From positions 1-64,000 of the forward strand of contig DATHZE010000048.1 of the NCBI GenBank assembly GCA_035458765.1: DNA of 64,000 bases, written 5' to 3'. The stretch is from SZUA-318 sp035458765. GTDB taxonomy: Bacteria; Gemmatimonadota; Gemmatimonadetes; Longimicrobiales; Gaopeijiaceae. Each line of letters opens with the position of its first letter. The stretch's first letter is position 1. The notes under the pieces were generated by a model. It made no database searches. It was not told the origin of the DNA and was given only the letters and a program-made list of their open reading frames with translations. This document shows positions 1 through 8,068 of the stretch, piece by piece. A program made the position numbers and the translations under genes.

Positions 1-23
1 CCCCCCCCCCCGGCCCGGGGATG

Positions 24-410
24 TCAGGCCCGACCGGTCGCTTTCAGGACTTCATCCACATACCGGTCGACCCCGGCCACGACCTTCACCACGTCTTTTC
101 GTTCTTCCGCCGCGGCAAGGTCCTGGGCGAACTTCAGGAAGCTGCCCCGCACGGAGTCCCGGGCCGACGTCCCGGAGGTGCGTTGCTTGGGCGCCGGCGC
201 CTTCTTGCCCGGTGCTCTTTTCTTTCTGGGTGGAGCGAGCTTGCGCTTGACCTGCAGGGGATAGCGGGCGTGGAACTGTCTCTTGGTGAGGGCGGCCACG
301 TCCGGACTTACGTCTTTGGCAAGCTCGAAGAGCTCGTCGACGGTGGCGGCGGGCTTGGTCCGCAGGGCGTTCTCCACCGCTGCCAGGACCTTCTCGTCGG
401 TATTGGACAA
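24..410 (-). CDS. Hypothetical basic protein
   Basis: A protein of 128 residues if translation starts at the TTG at 410; the frame stays open to another TTG at 491 (155 residues). I prefer 410 because AAAGG lies about 8 bases upstream and the first helix (SNTDEKVLAAVENALR) looks like a domain start. The N-terminal half (about residues 1-50) looks like a small helical domain containing FHARYPLQVKRKLAPP. It is followed by a Lys/Arg/Pro-rich linker (KKRAPGKKAPAPK) and a C-terminal helix rich in Asp, Val and Ala. There is no signal peptide or membrane segment. The basic linker might bind nucleic acid, but that is only inference. I recall similar unnamed proteins in Gemmatimonadota and cannot give a function. 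Confidence 0.6.
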   Translation of the reverse strand: MSNTDEKVLAAVENALRTKPAATVDELFELAKDVSPDVAALTKRQFHARYPLQVKRKLAPPRKKRAPGKKAPAPKQRTSGTSARDSVRGSFLKFAQDLAAAEERKDVVKVVAGVDRYVDEVLKATGRA

Positions 411-530
411 AAGGGACGCCTTTCCCCGAAGGGGAGCTGGAGAGAGCCGGCTCGATGCGCCCAATAAGGACGCGTCTCGAGGTTCGGTCAAGAAGAACGA
501 CAGCGGGTATGGTCGTGGGCTATTCGTGGT

Positions 531-1109
531 CTAGTTGGTGCGGATGGAAACCCGCACCTTCGCGGAGGGACCCGCGAGATCCGAAGGCCCGACACCCGGA
601 ACGTCGTCGACTCCAAAGACGCCGCGATACCCCACACCCAGCCCGAGCCCGAGTGGGCCGGCCAGTGGGATCATCCCCACCACCTCCGGCTCGACGACTC
701 CGAAGTTGTCCGCCCCGATCTCCAGACCGTACACGGTGTCTTCGATCTTCGCGTTTCCGGCGCCGACGAGGGCACGCAGCGCCAGATACCGATCCGTCGA
801 ACCGACGAGCTTCAGCTGCAGCAGCACCCCACCGTACGCCAGGCGAAGATCCAGGTCCGAACCGGCGCCATCGCTCTCGACGGTGGTGGGGCCCAACATG
901 AGCGATCCCCCGGCCCCGAAGCTGAAGCGGCCATCCAGGCTCAGGAGGCCTGCCATGCCCAAGAACCCGACCGTGGATTCCAGCACGCTGCTCCCGGCGA
1001 GGGAAGCCTCCAGGGAGGCATGGGCTCTGGGTTGAGCTGCCTGGGCAGCGACGGCCCGTGGGCCTTCCAGAAGGAGAAGCGCCAGGGCAAAGAGACCGAT
1101 GCGTCGCAT
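531..1109 (-). CDS. Exported beta-barrel-like protein
   Basis: 192 residues from the ATG at 1109, which has GGAG five bases upstream. The frame is open further upstream, but the residues there are not protein-like. Residues 1-22 form a signal peptide (MRRIGLFALALLLLEGPRAVAAQ). The rest alternates short hydrophobic strands with Gly turns (for example GPLGLGLGVGYRGVFGVDD), and the C-terminus reads AKVRVSIRTN. This is the look of a small outer-membrane beta-barrel or porin-like domain, although no aromatic C-terminal residue is present. It is divergent from the prepilin operon. Function unknown. Confidence 0.65.
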   Translation of the reverse strand: MRRIGLFALALLLLEGPRAVAAQAAQPRAHASLEASLAGSSVLESTVGFLGMAGLLSLDGRFSFGAGGSLMLGPTTVESDGAGSDLDLRLAYGGVLLQLKLVGSTDRYLALRALVGAGNAKIEDTVYGLEIGADNFGVVEPEVVGMIPLAGPLGLGLGVGYRGVFGVDDVPGVGPSDLAGPSAKVRVSIRTN

Positions 1110-1161
1110 GGTTGCTCCAGGTGTTGCCGGGGGGGTGGGGCCGAAGAAGCCCCAACAGTGT

Positions 1162-1190
1162 AAAATAGGAGCCGCGTGTACCCCCAGGAA
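1162..1190 (-). promoter_or_regulatory. Candidate promoter of the beta-barrel-like gene
   Basis: On the minus strand TTCCTG (1190-1185) and TATTTT (1167-1162) are separated by 17 bases, about 50 bases upstream of the ATG at 1109. The -10 box is good and the -35 box is poor. The divergent prepilin operon begins on the other side. Confidence 0.3.
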
Positions 1191-1285
1191 CAGGCTTCTC
1201 CCGCCGACCCCCGAAACGGGACCGTTGAGCGCGACGGGTTCGGGTAGGATCTTTGAGCAGGTCATCGACACCGAGGAGGTAAGGA

Positions 1286-1792
1286 TTGTCGCGGAGTTCC
1301 GGGCGTACGTCGGACTCGAGAGGGTCGGGGGGCTTCTCCCTCCTGGAGGTGGCCATGGTCCTGGTCATGGCCGGGCTCGTCATGGGCTTCGCCGGGCTGA
1401 CGTTCGGTGGCTATTTCCAGCGCGCTTCCGCGAAGGCGGCGGCGCAGGTGTTCGCTGGAGACCTGACGTTGGCGCGCTCGACCGCCATGCGTTCGAGGCA
1501 GGCGGTGGTCCTCCGTTTCTTCGAGGAGGGAGGGTGGTACCGGATCCAGATGGCCGGCTCGGGAACCGAGCTCGTGAGGAGACGCTTCCGCGCGAACGCC
1601 GACGTGGACCTGAGTTCCATCGATCTCGTATTCCGTGGGGACTCCGTCCTCTTCACTGCGCGTGGCGTCGTGGATCTCGAGAACATCCAGGGGAGGGGAT
1701 CGCTCGGGGAGGCGAGATTCTCTTCCGGGTCCACCGTGTTCAAGGTGTACTTCAACAGCATGGGCGCCTCGAAGGTCCAGGAAGGTGAGTAG
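1286..1792 (+). CDS. Prepilin-like protein, GspH/FimT type
   Basis: 168 residues, starting at a TTG directly after the strong ribosome site GAGGAGGT (1273-1280). The N-terminus carries a class III (prepilin) signal, GGFSLLEVAMVLVMAGLVMG at residues 15-34, with the conserved Glu at +5 after the predicted Gly/Phe cut. The remainder is a pilin-like globular domain containing LARSTAMRSRQAVVLRF, the pattern of GspH/FimT proteins, whose members are minor pilins or pseudopilins. It is the first gene of four overlapping prepilin genes. The set would need PilD peptidase and an assembly ATPase encoded elsewhere. Whether it serves type IV pili or type II secretion cannot be decided from this window. Confidence 0.88.
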   Translation: MSRSSGRTSDSRGSGGFSLLEVAMVLVMAGLVMGFAGLTFGGYFQRASAKAAAQVFAGDLTLARSTAMRSRQAVVLRFFEEGGWYRIQMAGSGTELVRRRFRANADVDLSSIDLVFRGDSVLFTARGVVDLENIQGRGSLGEARFSSGSTVFKVYFNSMGASKVQEGE

Positions 1793-2177
1793 GAACCGGC
1801 GCGTCTGTACGCCCTCTCGTCAGGGCTTCACGCTCATCGAGGTCCTCGGTGCCCTCGTGATCTTCTCGGTGGGCGTTCTCATGGTCCTCAAGCTCACGGG
1901 CGCCCTGTCCGCGCAGATGGAGTACGCGGCGAAGGCATCGGAGTTGGTGGTACGCTCCGGGGAACGCCTGGACTCCCTGGAAGCCCTTCCGTTCGCGTCG
2001 CTGGTGTCGGGCACCTCGGAGGACACCGTCACAATCCGAGGGGCCATCTACCGGCGGAGCACCGTCGTCGCGCCGGTCACGGGTCTTCTGTACCGGCTCC
2101 AGGTGAGCTTGGATCGGGTGGACGGCGGTGAGGGGCCCGCCTTCACCGTCACCTCCTACGCGGCGGCTCCCTGGTGA
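1785..2177 (+). CDS. Prepilin-like protein, GspI/PilV type
   Basis: 130 residues from a GTG at 1785 that overlaps the end of the previous gene by 8 bases, which suggests translational coupling. Residues 12-34 form the prepilin signal RQGFTLIEVLGALVIFSVGV with Glu at +5. The conserved phrase EVLGALVIFSVGVLMVLKL is typical of PilV/GspI minor pilins, where GALV.F..GVL is the family hallmark. A longer open frame from 1635 exists but runs inside the preceding gene. The short globular part is expected for GspI. Confidence 0.85.
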   Translation: MSRNRRVCTPSRQGFTLIEVLGALVIFSVGVLMVLKLTGALSAQMEYAAKASELVVRSGERLDSLEALPFASLVSGTSEDTVTIRGAIYRRSTVVAPVTGLLYRLQVSLDRVDGGEGPAFTVTSYAAAPW

Positions 2178-3019
2178 GGTACCCCCGGGCCGGCTTCACC
2201 CTGGTGGAGGCCATCGTCGCACTCACCATCTCGTCGGTGCTGGTCGTCCTGGTGGGGACCACGTTCCTGGTGCAGAACCGATACTACGCCCTGCAGGTGG
2301 AGCGAAGCGCGGCTCAGGACAACGCCCGCATGGTCACGGAGATGATCGCCAGCGAAGTCCGCTCCACGATGGTGGGCGGCGTGGTCACGGCCGGGAACAA
2401 GCAACTGGTCGTCCGGTCGCCCATTGCGCTGGCCGTGGTCTGCGCCAACGGGGTCGGGCCCAAGTTCTCGGTATATATCGAGGGGGGCGATACGCTCATC
2501 GACACCAACGAGGTCACCGGCATTGCCCTGCGCGACCCGGCCACCGGGGGATGGACGTACAAGGACGACGCCTGGTCCAGGTTCTTCCAGGCGCGGCGGG
2601 CGGCGTCCTATTGCGCCGCCAACGGCGCGGATACCCTGGGGGCCGCCGGCGAGTTCGTCGACCTGAAGAGGCTGAACGTCTACTTCGGTTCCAGCCCCCC
2701 GGTGGGTTCCGTCCTCATGCTGTACCGGGAGGTGGAGTACTCGTTCGCCACGTCGGTCATGGATCCGGGCACCATGGCGCTGTACAGGAGGGTCGGCCGC
2801 GGCAATCCGGTGGAGTTCGCAACGGGCATGGATGCCCGCGCTCAGTTCATGTATCGGACCGGGGGCTCCACCTACGCGACGTCGGTGTCCGGGGGGAACC
2901 TCGCGCTCATCGACGCCCTCCGCATCGAGGCCTGGGCACGGCGTGCTCCTCGGACCGGGGGAGTGGACGACGTGACTTTCGGCTGGGGCGTGAACGTGGC
3001 CCTGAGGAACGGCCGATGA
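2174..3019 (+). CDS. Prepilin-like protein, GspJ/PilW type
   Basis: 281 residues. The GTG start overlaps the stop of the previous gene (GTGA at 2174-2177). The prepilin signal is RAGFTLVEAIVALTISSVLV at residues 5-24, with Glu at +5. The following segment, with QDNARMVTEMIASEVRSTM at about residues 44-62, is the helix typical of PilW/GspJ proteins. The globular part ends with a LALIDALRIEAWARR strand pattern. Length is normal for PilW. It is the third member of the cluster, and its position (H-I-J-K or FimT-V-W-X) supports the call. Confidence 0.85.
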   Translation: MRYPRAGFTLVEAIVALTISSVLVVLVGTTFLVQNRYYALQVERSAAQDNARMVTEMIASEVRSTMVGGVVTAGNKQLVVRSPIALAVVCANGVGPKFSVYIEGGDTLIDTNEVTGIALRDPATGGWTYKDDAWSRFFQARRAASYCAANGADTLGAAGEFVDLKRLNVYFGSSPPVGSVLMLYREVEYSFATSVMDPGTMALYRRVGRGNPVEFATGMDARAQFMYRTGGSTYATSVSGGNLALIDALRIEAWARRAPRTGGVDDVTFGWGVNVALRNGR

Positions 3020-4074
3020 AGACCGGGGCGAGGACGGGCGGCGAGGGCGGCTTCGCCCTGGCCATGGTGGTCCTGCTTCTCTTCGCCATCGCGGTGGCGG
3101 GCGTCACGGGCTTCCAGGTGGCGAGCAACGAGTTCACCCTGGCCACCCAGAACCGGGACAGCCAGGAGGCCCTGATCATCGCCCGGGGGGGACTCCAACG
3201 CTTCCTGGGGGAGACGGTCGGCGTGGTGGGGGATTCGGTCAGCTACGCCATCGGCAACGGCATCGCCACCGTGACGACGCGCAAGGTGGTGGAGCAGGAC
3301 TCCGTGAATCACCTCTACTACATCCGATCCGAGGGGGCGGTGGCCGACGCGCGCTCGCCGGGCTTTCCCGCCGTCCGTGTGGTCGCCGAGTACGCCTGGC
3401 ACAGGCTCAGCCCGATCCCGCTGAACGGTGCGCTGTGGGTCAGCGGCGGGACCACGACCCTGGACCAGACCGCCTTCGGCACCGCCGCATCCGCCAACGG
3501 GCTGGACCAGGCCGCCGCCTCGGATTGCGTGGGAGGTGGAACCACCGGGACCGCGGGAGTCGTGAAGGGTAGCGGCCCCATCACGGTGTCAGGAGGGGCC
3601 ACCTATACGGGCAACCCTCCGTCGTCGACCTATTCCGGCTACCAGGCGATGTACGACACCACCGGCATACGGTGGGACATCCTCTCGAGCCCCAATTTCC
3701 CGGTGGACTTCGACGGGGCTCCTCCCAACTTCGCGTCTCTGCCCTCGGACTCCTTCCCCATCGTGCGGCATCAGGGCGATCTCACCGCGCATTATCCCTG
3801 GTCCGGCCGGGGCGTGCTCATCGTGACGGGCCGATTCACGCCTGGTTGGGGGTTCCAATGGGATGGGATCATCCTGGCGGGGAGCCTGGGCAGCGTGCCC
3901 TGGTACAGCCCGATCATCCGCGGGATGCTCATCGCCGGCCTCAACGGCCCCAACCCCGACGTGACGGTCCGGTCCGGCACCTACCGCTACCACTCGTGCA
4001 ACGCCTACAAGGCGAACTGGTCCCTGAGTTACCTGGAAGTGGTGGACAACACCCTCTTCGAGGTGAACGGGTAG
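3016..4074 (+). CDS. Prepilin-like tip protein, GspK/PilX type
   Basis: 352 residues from the ATG at 3016, which overlaps the previous stop (ATGA). The N-terminal segment GGFALAMVVLLLFAIAVAGV (residues 12-31) is a prepilin-like membrane helix in which the +5 Glu is replaced by Ala. Lack of Glu5 is a known trait of the tip pseudopilin GspK and of PilX-like proteins. The large C-terminal part is Gly/Ser/Thr-rich with many Tyr/Trp residues and cysteines near SDCVGGG and HSCNAYK, suggesting a beta-rich exported domain. It closes the four-gene unit. Confidence 0.8.
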   Translation: MKTGARTGGEGGFALAMVVLLLFAIAVAGVTGFQVASNEFTLATQNRDSQEALIIARGGLQRFLGETVGVVGDSVSYAIGNGIATVTTRKVVEQDSVNHLYYIRSEGAVADARSPGFPAVRVVAEYAWHRLSPIPLNGALWVSGGTTTLDQTAFGTAASANGLDQAAASDCVGGGTTGTAGVVKGSGPITVSGGATYTGNPPSSTYSGYQAMYDTTGIRWDILSSPNFPVDFDGAPPNFASLPSDSFPIVRHQGDLTAHYPWSGRGVLIVTGRFTPGWGFQWDGIILAGSLGSVPWYSPIIRGMLIAGLNGPNPDVTVRSGTYRYHSCNAYKANWSLSYLEVVDNTLFEVNG

Positions 4075-4466
4075 GGGCGGGCAGGGACACGCAGGCGGGC
4101 TGCGAGGCAGGGTCCGGCTCCCGGCGGTGTGATGAGGCCCTTGCGGGGGGCCCCGCTCCACTTCGGGCTGTCGCAAGGCGTTGCGCGGGGCCCTCCTCAG
4201 GGCCTCTTCCTCACGGCGGGTGGGCGGACCTTCGCCGCGGACGCGCTGGTATCGCTGCCGTGGGGACAGGGCGCGCGAGGGTCGGGCGCCCTCCGGGTGA
4301 TGGCCGCCACGGGGGAGTCTCGCGATCGCTCGCGGGCGTTCCCTTGCGTGGCGGCGAGGGGGGCCCAGATTCTGCTGCACCCTCCCGGTGGCGCGCGGCC
4401 GCGCCCTGCCGTGGGGTTGCTGCGGCCCGGGGGGGCCGCCACGGGCCACCAGGCAGGGAGAAGTGG
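4075..4466 (+). other. Intergenic region, no confident gene
   Basis: 392 bases separate the prepilin operon from the flavoprotein gene. Short open frames exist on both strands, but their translations are Gly/Pro/Arg-rich and look like composition artefacts. Near the 3' end an inner inverted repeat (GCGGCC at 4422-4427 with GGCCGC at 4434-4439) sits inside an outer CCGTG/CACGG pair (4409-4413 and 4440-4444), ending about 22 bases before the next start codon. This could be a structured leader or simply GC-rich sequence. I see no tRNA, RNase P or SRP RNA motif here. Confidence 0.5.
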
Positions 4467-6263
4467 ATGGAGCCGACCAACACCCGGGATCCGCAATACT
4501 ACCACAAGGTGGTGGATTGCCAGTGGGCGTGTCCTGCCCATACCAACGTTCCCGAGTACATCCGCCTCATCGCCCAGGGGCGCTACACCGACGCCTACAT
4601 GCTCAACCGGGAGTCCAACGTCTTCCCGGGAATCCTGGGCAGGACCTGCGACCGTCCATGTGAGCCTGCGTGCCGCCGCACCCGAGTGGACGGAAAGCCG
4701 GTGGCCATCTGCCGTCTGAAGCGGGTCGCCGCCGATCTGCGCGAAAACGTCAGCCATCGCATCCCAAGAGGACCCTTTCCGAAGAACGGAAAGAGGGTGG
4801 CCCTCATCGGCGGCGGACCGGCGTCCCTGACGGTGGCCAATGACCTGCTTCCCCTCGGGTACGAGGTGGTGTGCTACGAGAAGCACGACCGCCTGGGCGG
4901 GCTCATGCTCACCAACATTCCCTCCTTCCGCCTTCCGGCCCGCGTCCTGGACGACGAGATCGGGTTCGTCGTAGACATGGGCCTGGACGTTCGCCTGAAC
5001 ACGGCGGTGGCCAGCATGAAGGCCCTTCTGGATGACGGCTACGATGCCGTCTTCGTGGGTGTGGGCGCGCCCCGGGGGAAGAACCTGGAACTGCCTGGCC
5101 GCTACGATACGCCCAACGTCCACATCGGCATCGACTGGCTCGAGTCCGTGGCCTTCCAGCACATCGAAGCCATCGGGGAGAGAGTCCTGGTCATCGGTGT
5201 CGGCAACACGGCCATGGACTGCTGCCGGACCGCCAAGCGGCTCGGTGGCAAGGACGTGAAGGTGATGGCACGCCGGGGCCGGAAGGACTTCAAGGCCTCC
5301 GACTGGGAGTTGGAGGACGCGGAAGAGGAGCAGATCGAGGTGGTGGAGTACCACTCCCCCAAGGAATTCGTCGTGGAGGGTGGGGTCCTGAAGGGGATGA
5401 AGTTCGACGTGGTCGAGTGGTACAAGGACGACGCCGGCAAGGATCGCTCCCGGAACGTGGAGGAGGTGTTCATCCCCTGCGACGACGTGATTCTCGCCAT
5501 CGGCCAGGAGAACGCGTTCCCCTGGATGGAGCGGGACATCGGCATCGAGTTCGGCGACTGGGACATGCCCATCGTGGACAAGGGCACCATGCAGTGCACC
5601 CGTCCCGGCGTTTTCTTCGGCGGCGATGCCGCGTGGGGTCCCGAGAACATCATCTGGGCGGTGGAGCACGGGCATCAGGCCGCCATCTCCATCCACAACC
5701 ACTGCCAGGGCATTCCGCTCACGGAGCGGCCCGCCTACGGCATGAACCTCTCTTCGCAGAAAATGGGGCTCCACGAGTGGAGCTATTCCAACGACTACAA
5801 TCCCGAGGCCCGCACCAGGATGCGGTACGTGGACCTCGAGGAACGTCTGCGGGGCATGAACGTCGAGGCGGAGCTGGGGTTCAGTCCCGAGGAGACGGCG
5901 CGGGAGGTGGAGCGGTGCCTCAACTGCGACATCCAGACGGACTTCGCCGCCAACCTGTGCATCGAGTGCGACGCGTGCATCGACATCTGCCCGCTCCACT
6001 GCCTCACCATGACGGAGAACGGCATCGAGGCCGACCTCCGCGCGCGCCTCACGGCTCCGGCCGAGAACCTGACCCAGGCGCTGTTCGTTTCCGAAGATCT
6101 CCCCCAGACCCGGCGCGTCATGGTCAAGGACGAGGACCTGTGCGTGCACTGCGGTCTGTGCGCCGAGCGGTGCCCGACGGCGGCCTGGGACATGCGCAAA
6201 TCCGAACTTCTCGTTCCCTACGCAGGACACATCTCTTGGCCCACCACGAACGCGACCGTCTGA
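4467..6263 (+). CDS. GltD-like FAD/iron-sulfur oxidoreductase
   Basis: 598 residues from the ATG at 4467, after AGGGAG. Order of parts: an N-terminal GltD/DPD-type helical iron-sulfur domain with Cys18, Cys22, Cys61, Cys65 and Cys69 (CQWACP, RTCDRPCEPAC); a FAD-binding Rossmann motif VALIGGGPASL near residue 110; an NAD(P)-binding motif VLVIGVGNTAMDCC near 240; a second FAD contact FFGGDAAWGPENI near 385; and a C-terminal pair of [4Fe-4S] ferredoxin motifs, CIECDACIDICP and CVHCGLCAERCP. It resembles the small subunit of glutamate synthase and NfnB. It is transcribed with a 2-oxoacid:ferredoxin oxidoreductase whose first gene overlaps it by 28 bases. I therefore infer that it moves electrons between that enzyme and NAD(P)H, as the third subunit of Thauera 2-oxoglutarate oxidoreductase is reported to do. 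The cofactor preference is not visible. Confidence 0.85.
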   Translation: MEPTNTRDPQYYHKVVDCQWACPAHTNVPEYIRLIAQGRYTDAYMLNRESNVFPGILGRTCDRPCEPACRRTRVDGKPVAICRLKRVAADLRENVSHRIPRGPFPKNGKRVALIGGGPASLTVANDLLPLGYEVVCYEKHDRLGGLMLTNIPSFRLPARVLDDEIGFVVDMGLDVRLNTAVASMKALLDDGYDAVFVGVGAPRGKNLELPGRYDTPNVHIGIDWLESVAFQHIEAIGERVLVIGVGNTAMDCCRTAKRLGGKDVKVMARRGRKDFKASDWELEDAEEEQIEVVEYHSPKEFVVEGGVLKGMKFDVVEWYKDDAGKDRSRNVEEVFIPCDDVILAIGQENAFPWMERDIGIEFGDWDMPIVDKGTMQCTRPGVFFGGDAAWGPENIIWAVEHGHQAAISIHNHCQGIPLTERPAYGMNLSSQKMGLHEWSYSNDYNPEARTRMRYVDLEERLRGMNVEAELGFSPEETAREVERCLNCDIQTDFAANLCIECDACIDICPLHCLTMTENGIEADLRARLTAPAENLTQALFVSEDLPQTRRVMVKDEDLCVHCGLCAERCPTAAWDMRKSELLVPYAGHISWPTTNATV

Positions 6264-8068
6264 ACGACTTCGCCCTGAAGGTCGGGACGGTCAACGGCAC
6301 AGGGTCCGCAAGCGCGAATAGCCTGCTGCTGCAGGCTCTGTTTCGCATGGGGATTCCGGTGTCCGGGAAGAACGTCTTCCCCTCCAACATCCAGGGGCTC
6401 CCCACCTGGTACGAGATCCGGGTGAACAAGGACGGCTACACCGCCCGGAGCCCGGACTTCGACGTCGTGGTGGCCATGAACCCCCAGAGTCTGGCTCGGG
6501 ACATCGCCGAGGTATCGTCGGGGGGGTGGGTGCTCTATGACTCCACCAAGGCCCTGGACGACGAGCTCCTGCGTGAAGACGTCACGTTCCTCGGAGTCCC
6601 GCTGGCCCGCATGTGCGCCGAGAAATTCGACAAGGCGCGTGAGCGGATCCTGATGAAGAACATCGGCTACGTGGGCGCACTCGTGGCGTTGTTGGACATC
6701 GAGGTGGACGTCGTCCGCGGGATGTTGGAGGAGAAGTTCTCCCACAAGCCCGCGCTCATCGATTCGAACTTCAAGGCCATCCGCATGGGCCGGGAGTATG
6801 CCGCGGAACACTGGGCGTGTCCCCTCCCCATCCGCGTCCAGCGCATGGACGCGACCAAGGACTGCGTCCTGGTCACGGGCAACGCCGCCACGGCATTGGG
6901 TTGCGTGTACGCCGGTGCGACAGTGGGGGCGTGGTATCCCATCACGCCGGCCACGTCGGTGATGGACGGCTTCCAGGAGTACTGCGAACGCTTCCGCGTG
7001 GACCCGGATACGGGGAAGAACAACTTCTGCATCATTCAGGCCGAGGACGAGCTGGCCGCGGCGGGCATGGTCATCGGCGCCAACTGGATGGGCGCGCGGT
7101 CCTTCACGCCGACGTCGGGCGCGGGCATCGACCTCATGAGCGAGTTCATCGGCCTGGCCTACTACGCCGAAGTGCCGTCGGTCTTCGTGGACGTGCAGCG
7201 CACGGGGCCTTCCACCGGCATGCCGACGCGCACCCAGCAGGGTGACTTGATGCTCACGGCGTACGCGTCCCACGGCGACACCAAGCACATCGCGCTGTAT
7301 CCCGCCAACCCGAAGGAGTGCTTCGAGTTCGCCGTCGCCTCGTTCGATCTGGCCGAGCGCTTCCAGACCCCGGTATTCCTGGTGTCGGACCTCGACATCG
7401 GCATGAACGACTGGATGATCCCCCGCCTGGAGTGGGACGACGGCTATCGTCCGGACCGTGGCAAGGTGCTGTCCGCCGAGGAGTTGGAGAAGGCGAAATC
7501 GTTCTTCCGCTATCTGGACGTCGACGGCGATGGCATCCCCTATCGCACGCTCCCGGGAGAGCACCCCAAGGGTGCGTTCTTCACCCGAGGCTCGGGCCAC
7601 GACAAGCACGGCAGATACACCGAGGATTCCGACGCCTACCTCGAAGTGGTGGACCGCATCGCCCGGAAGATCGAGAGCGCGGCGGACCACGTGCCGGCTC
7701 CGGAGGTCCATGCCCTGGAGGGCGTGAAGGCCCGTTACGGCATCGTCTCCATCGGGGGTGCCCACTGGGCGGTGATGGAGGCCCGGGACGAACTCCTGGG
7801 GGAGAACGTGGACGTGGACTACCTGCGCGTTCGCGGCTTTCCCTTCAACGATACGGTGGAGCGCTTCCTCGCCGAGCACGAGACGATATTCGTAGTGGAA
7901 CAGAACCGCGATGCCCAGCTCCGTATGATGCTGGCGCTGGAGACTTCGTGCCCCAAGGCCAAGATGGTGTCGGTGAGGTACTACGGAGGGCAGCCACTGA
8001 GTAAGGGCCACGTGCTGGCGGGAATCCGGCCCGTGCTGGAACGGGCTTCTGCGGAGGTCGCACCATGA
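6236..8068 (+). CDS. korA: 2-oxoacid:ferredoxin oxidoreductase, gamma-alpha fusion
   Basis: 610 residues from the TTG at 6236, which lies inside the end of the flavoprotein gene. The next good in-frame start would cut into the conserved N-terminus NDFALKVGTVNGTGSASANS. Residues 1-190 are the gamma domain (the GTGSASAN glycine-rich loop and SGKNVFPSNIQGLP). Residues about 200-610 are the alpha (pyrimidine-binding) domain with the WYPITPAT motif near 235 and IIQAEDELAAAGM. Fused gamma-alpha subunits of about 600 residues are typical of KorA enzymes in aerobic bacteria. The likely reaction is oxidative decarboxylation of 2-oxoglutarate, or another 2-oxoacid, to the acyl-CoA with ferredoxin reduction. 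Substrate is inferred from family habit only. Confidence 0.88.
   Translation: MAHHERDRLNDFALKVGTVNGTGSASANSLLLQALFRMGIPVSGKNVFPSNIQGLPTWYEIRVNKDGYTARSPDFDVVVAMNPQSLARDIAEVSSGGWVLYDSTKALDDELLREDVTFLGVPLARMCAEKFDKARERILMKNIGYVGALVALLDIEVDVVRGMLEEKFSHKPALIDSNFKAIRMGREYAAEHWACPLPIRVQRMDATKDCVLVTGNAATALGCVYAGATVGAWYPITPATSVMDGFQEYCERFRVDPDTGKNNFCIIQAEDELAAAGMVIGANWMGARSFTPTSGAGIDLMSEFIGLAYYAEVPSVFVDVQRTGPSTGMPTRTQQGDLMLTAYASHGDTKHIALYPANPKECFEFAVASFDLAERFQTPVFLVSDLDIGMNDWMIPRLEWDDGYRPDRGKVLSAEELEKAKSFFRYLDVDGDGIPYRTLPGEHPKGAFFTRGSGHDKHGRYTEDSDAYLEVVDRIARKIESAADHVPAPEVHALEGVKARYGIVSIGGAHWAVMEARDELLGENVDVDYLRVRGFPFNDTVERFLAEHETIFVVEQNRDAQLRMMLALETSCPKAKMVSVRYYGGQPLSKGHVLAGIRPVLERASAEVAP

Noticed and set aside
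1..20. C-rich run at the left edge
   Set aside because: A short homopolymer at the window border; no structure or gene can be tied to it.
4129..4460. Open frame of about 110 codons before the flavoprotein gene
   Set aside because: The translation is Gly/Pro/Arg-rich without hydrophobic pattern, has no ribosome site and runs into the real gene in another frame.
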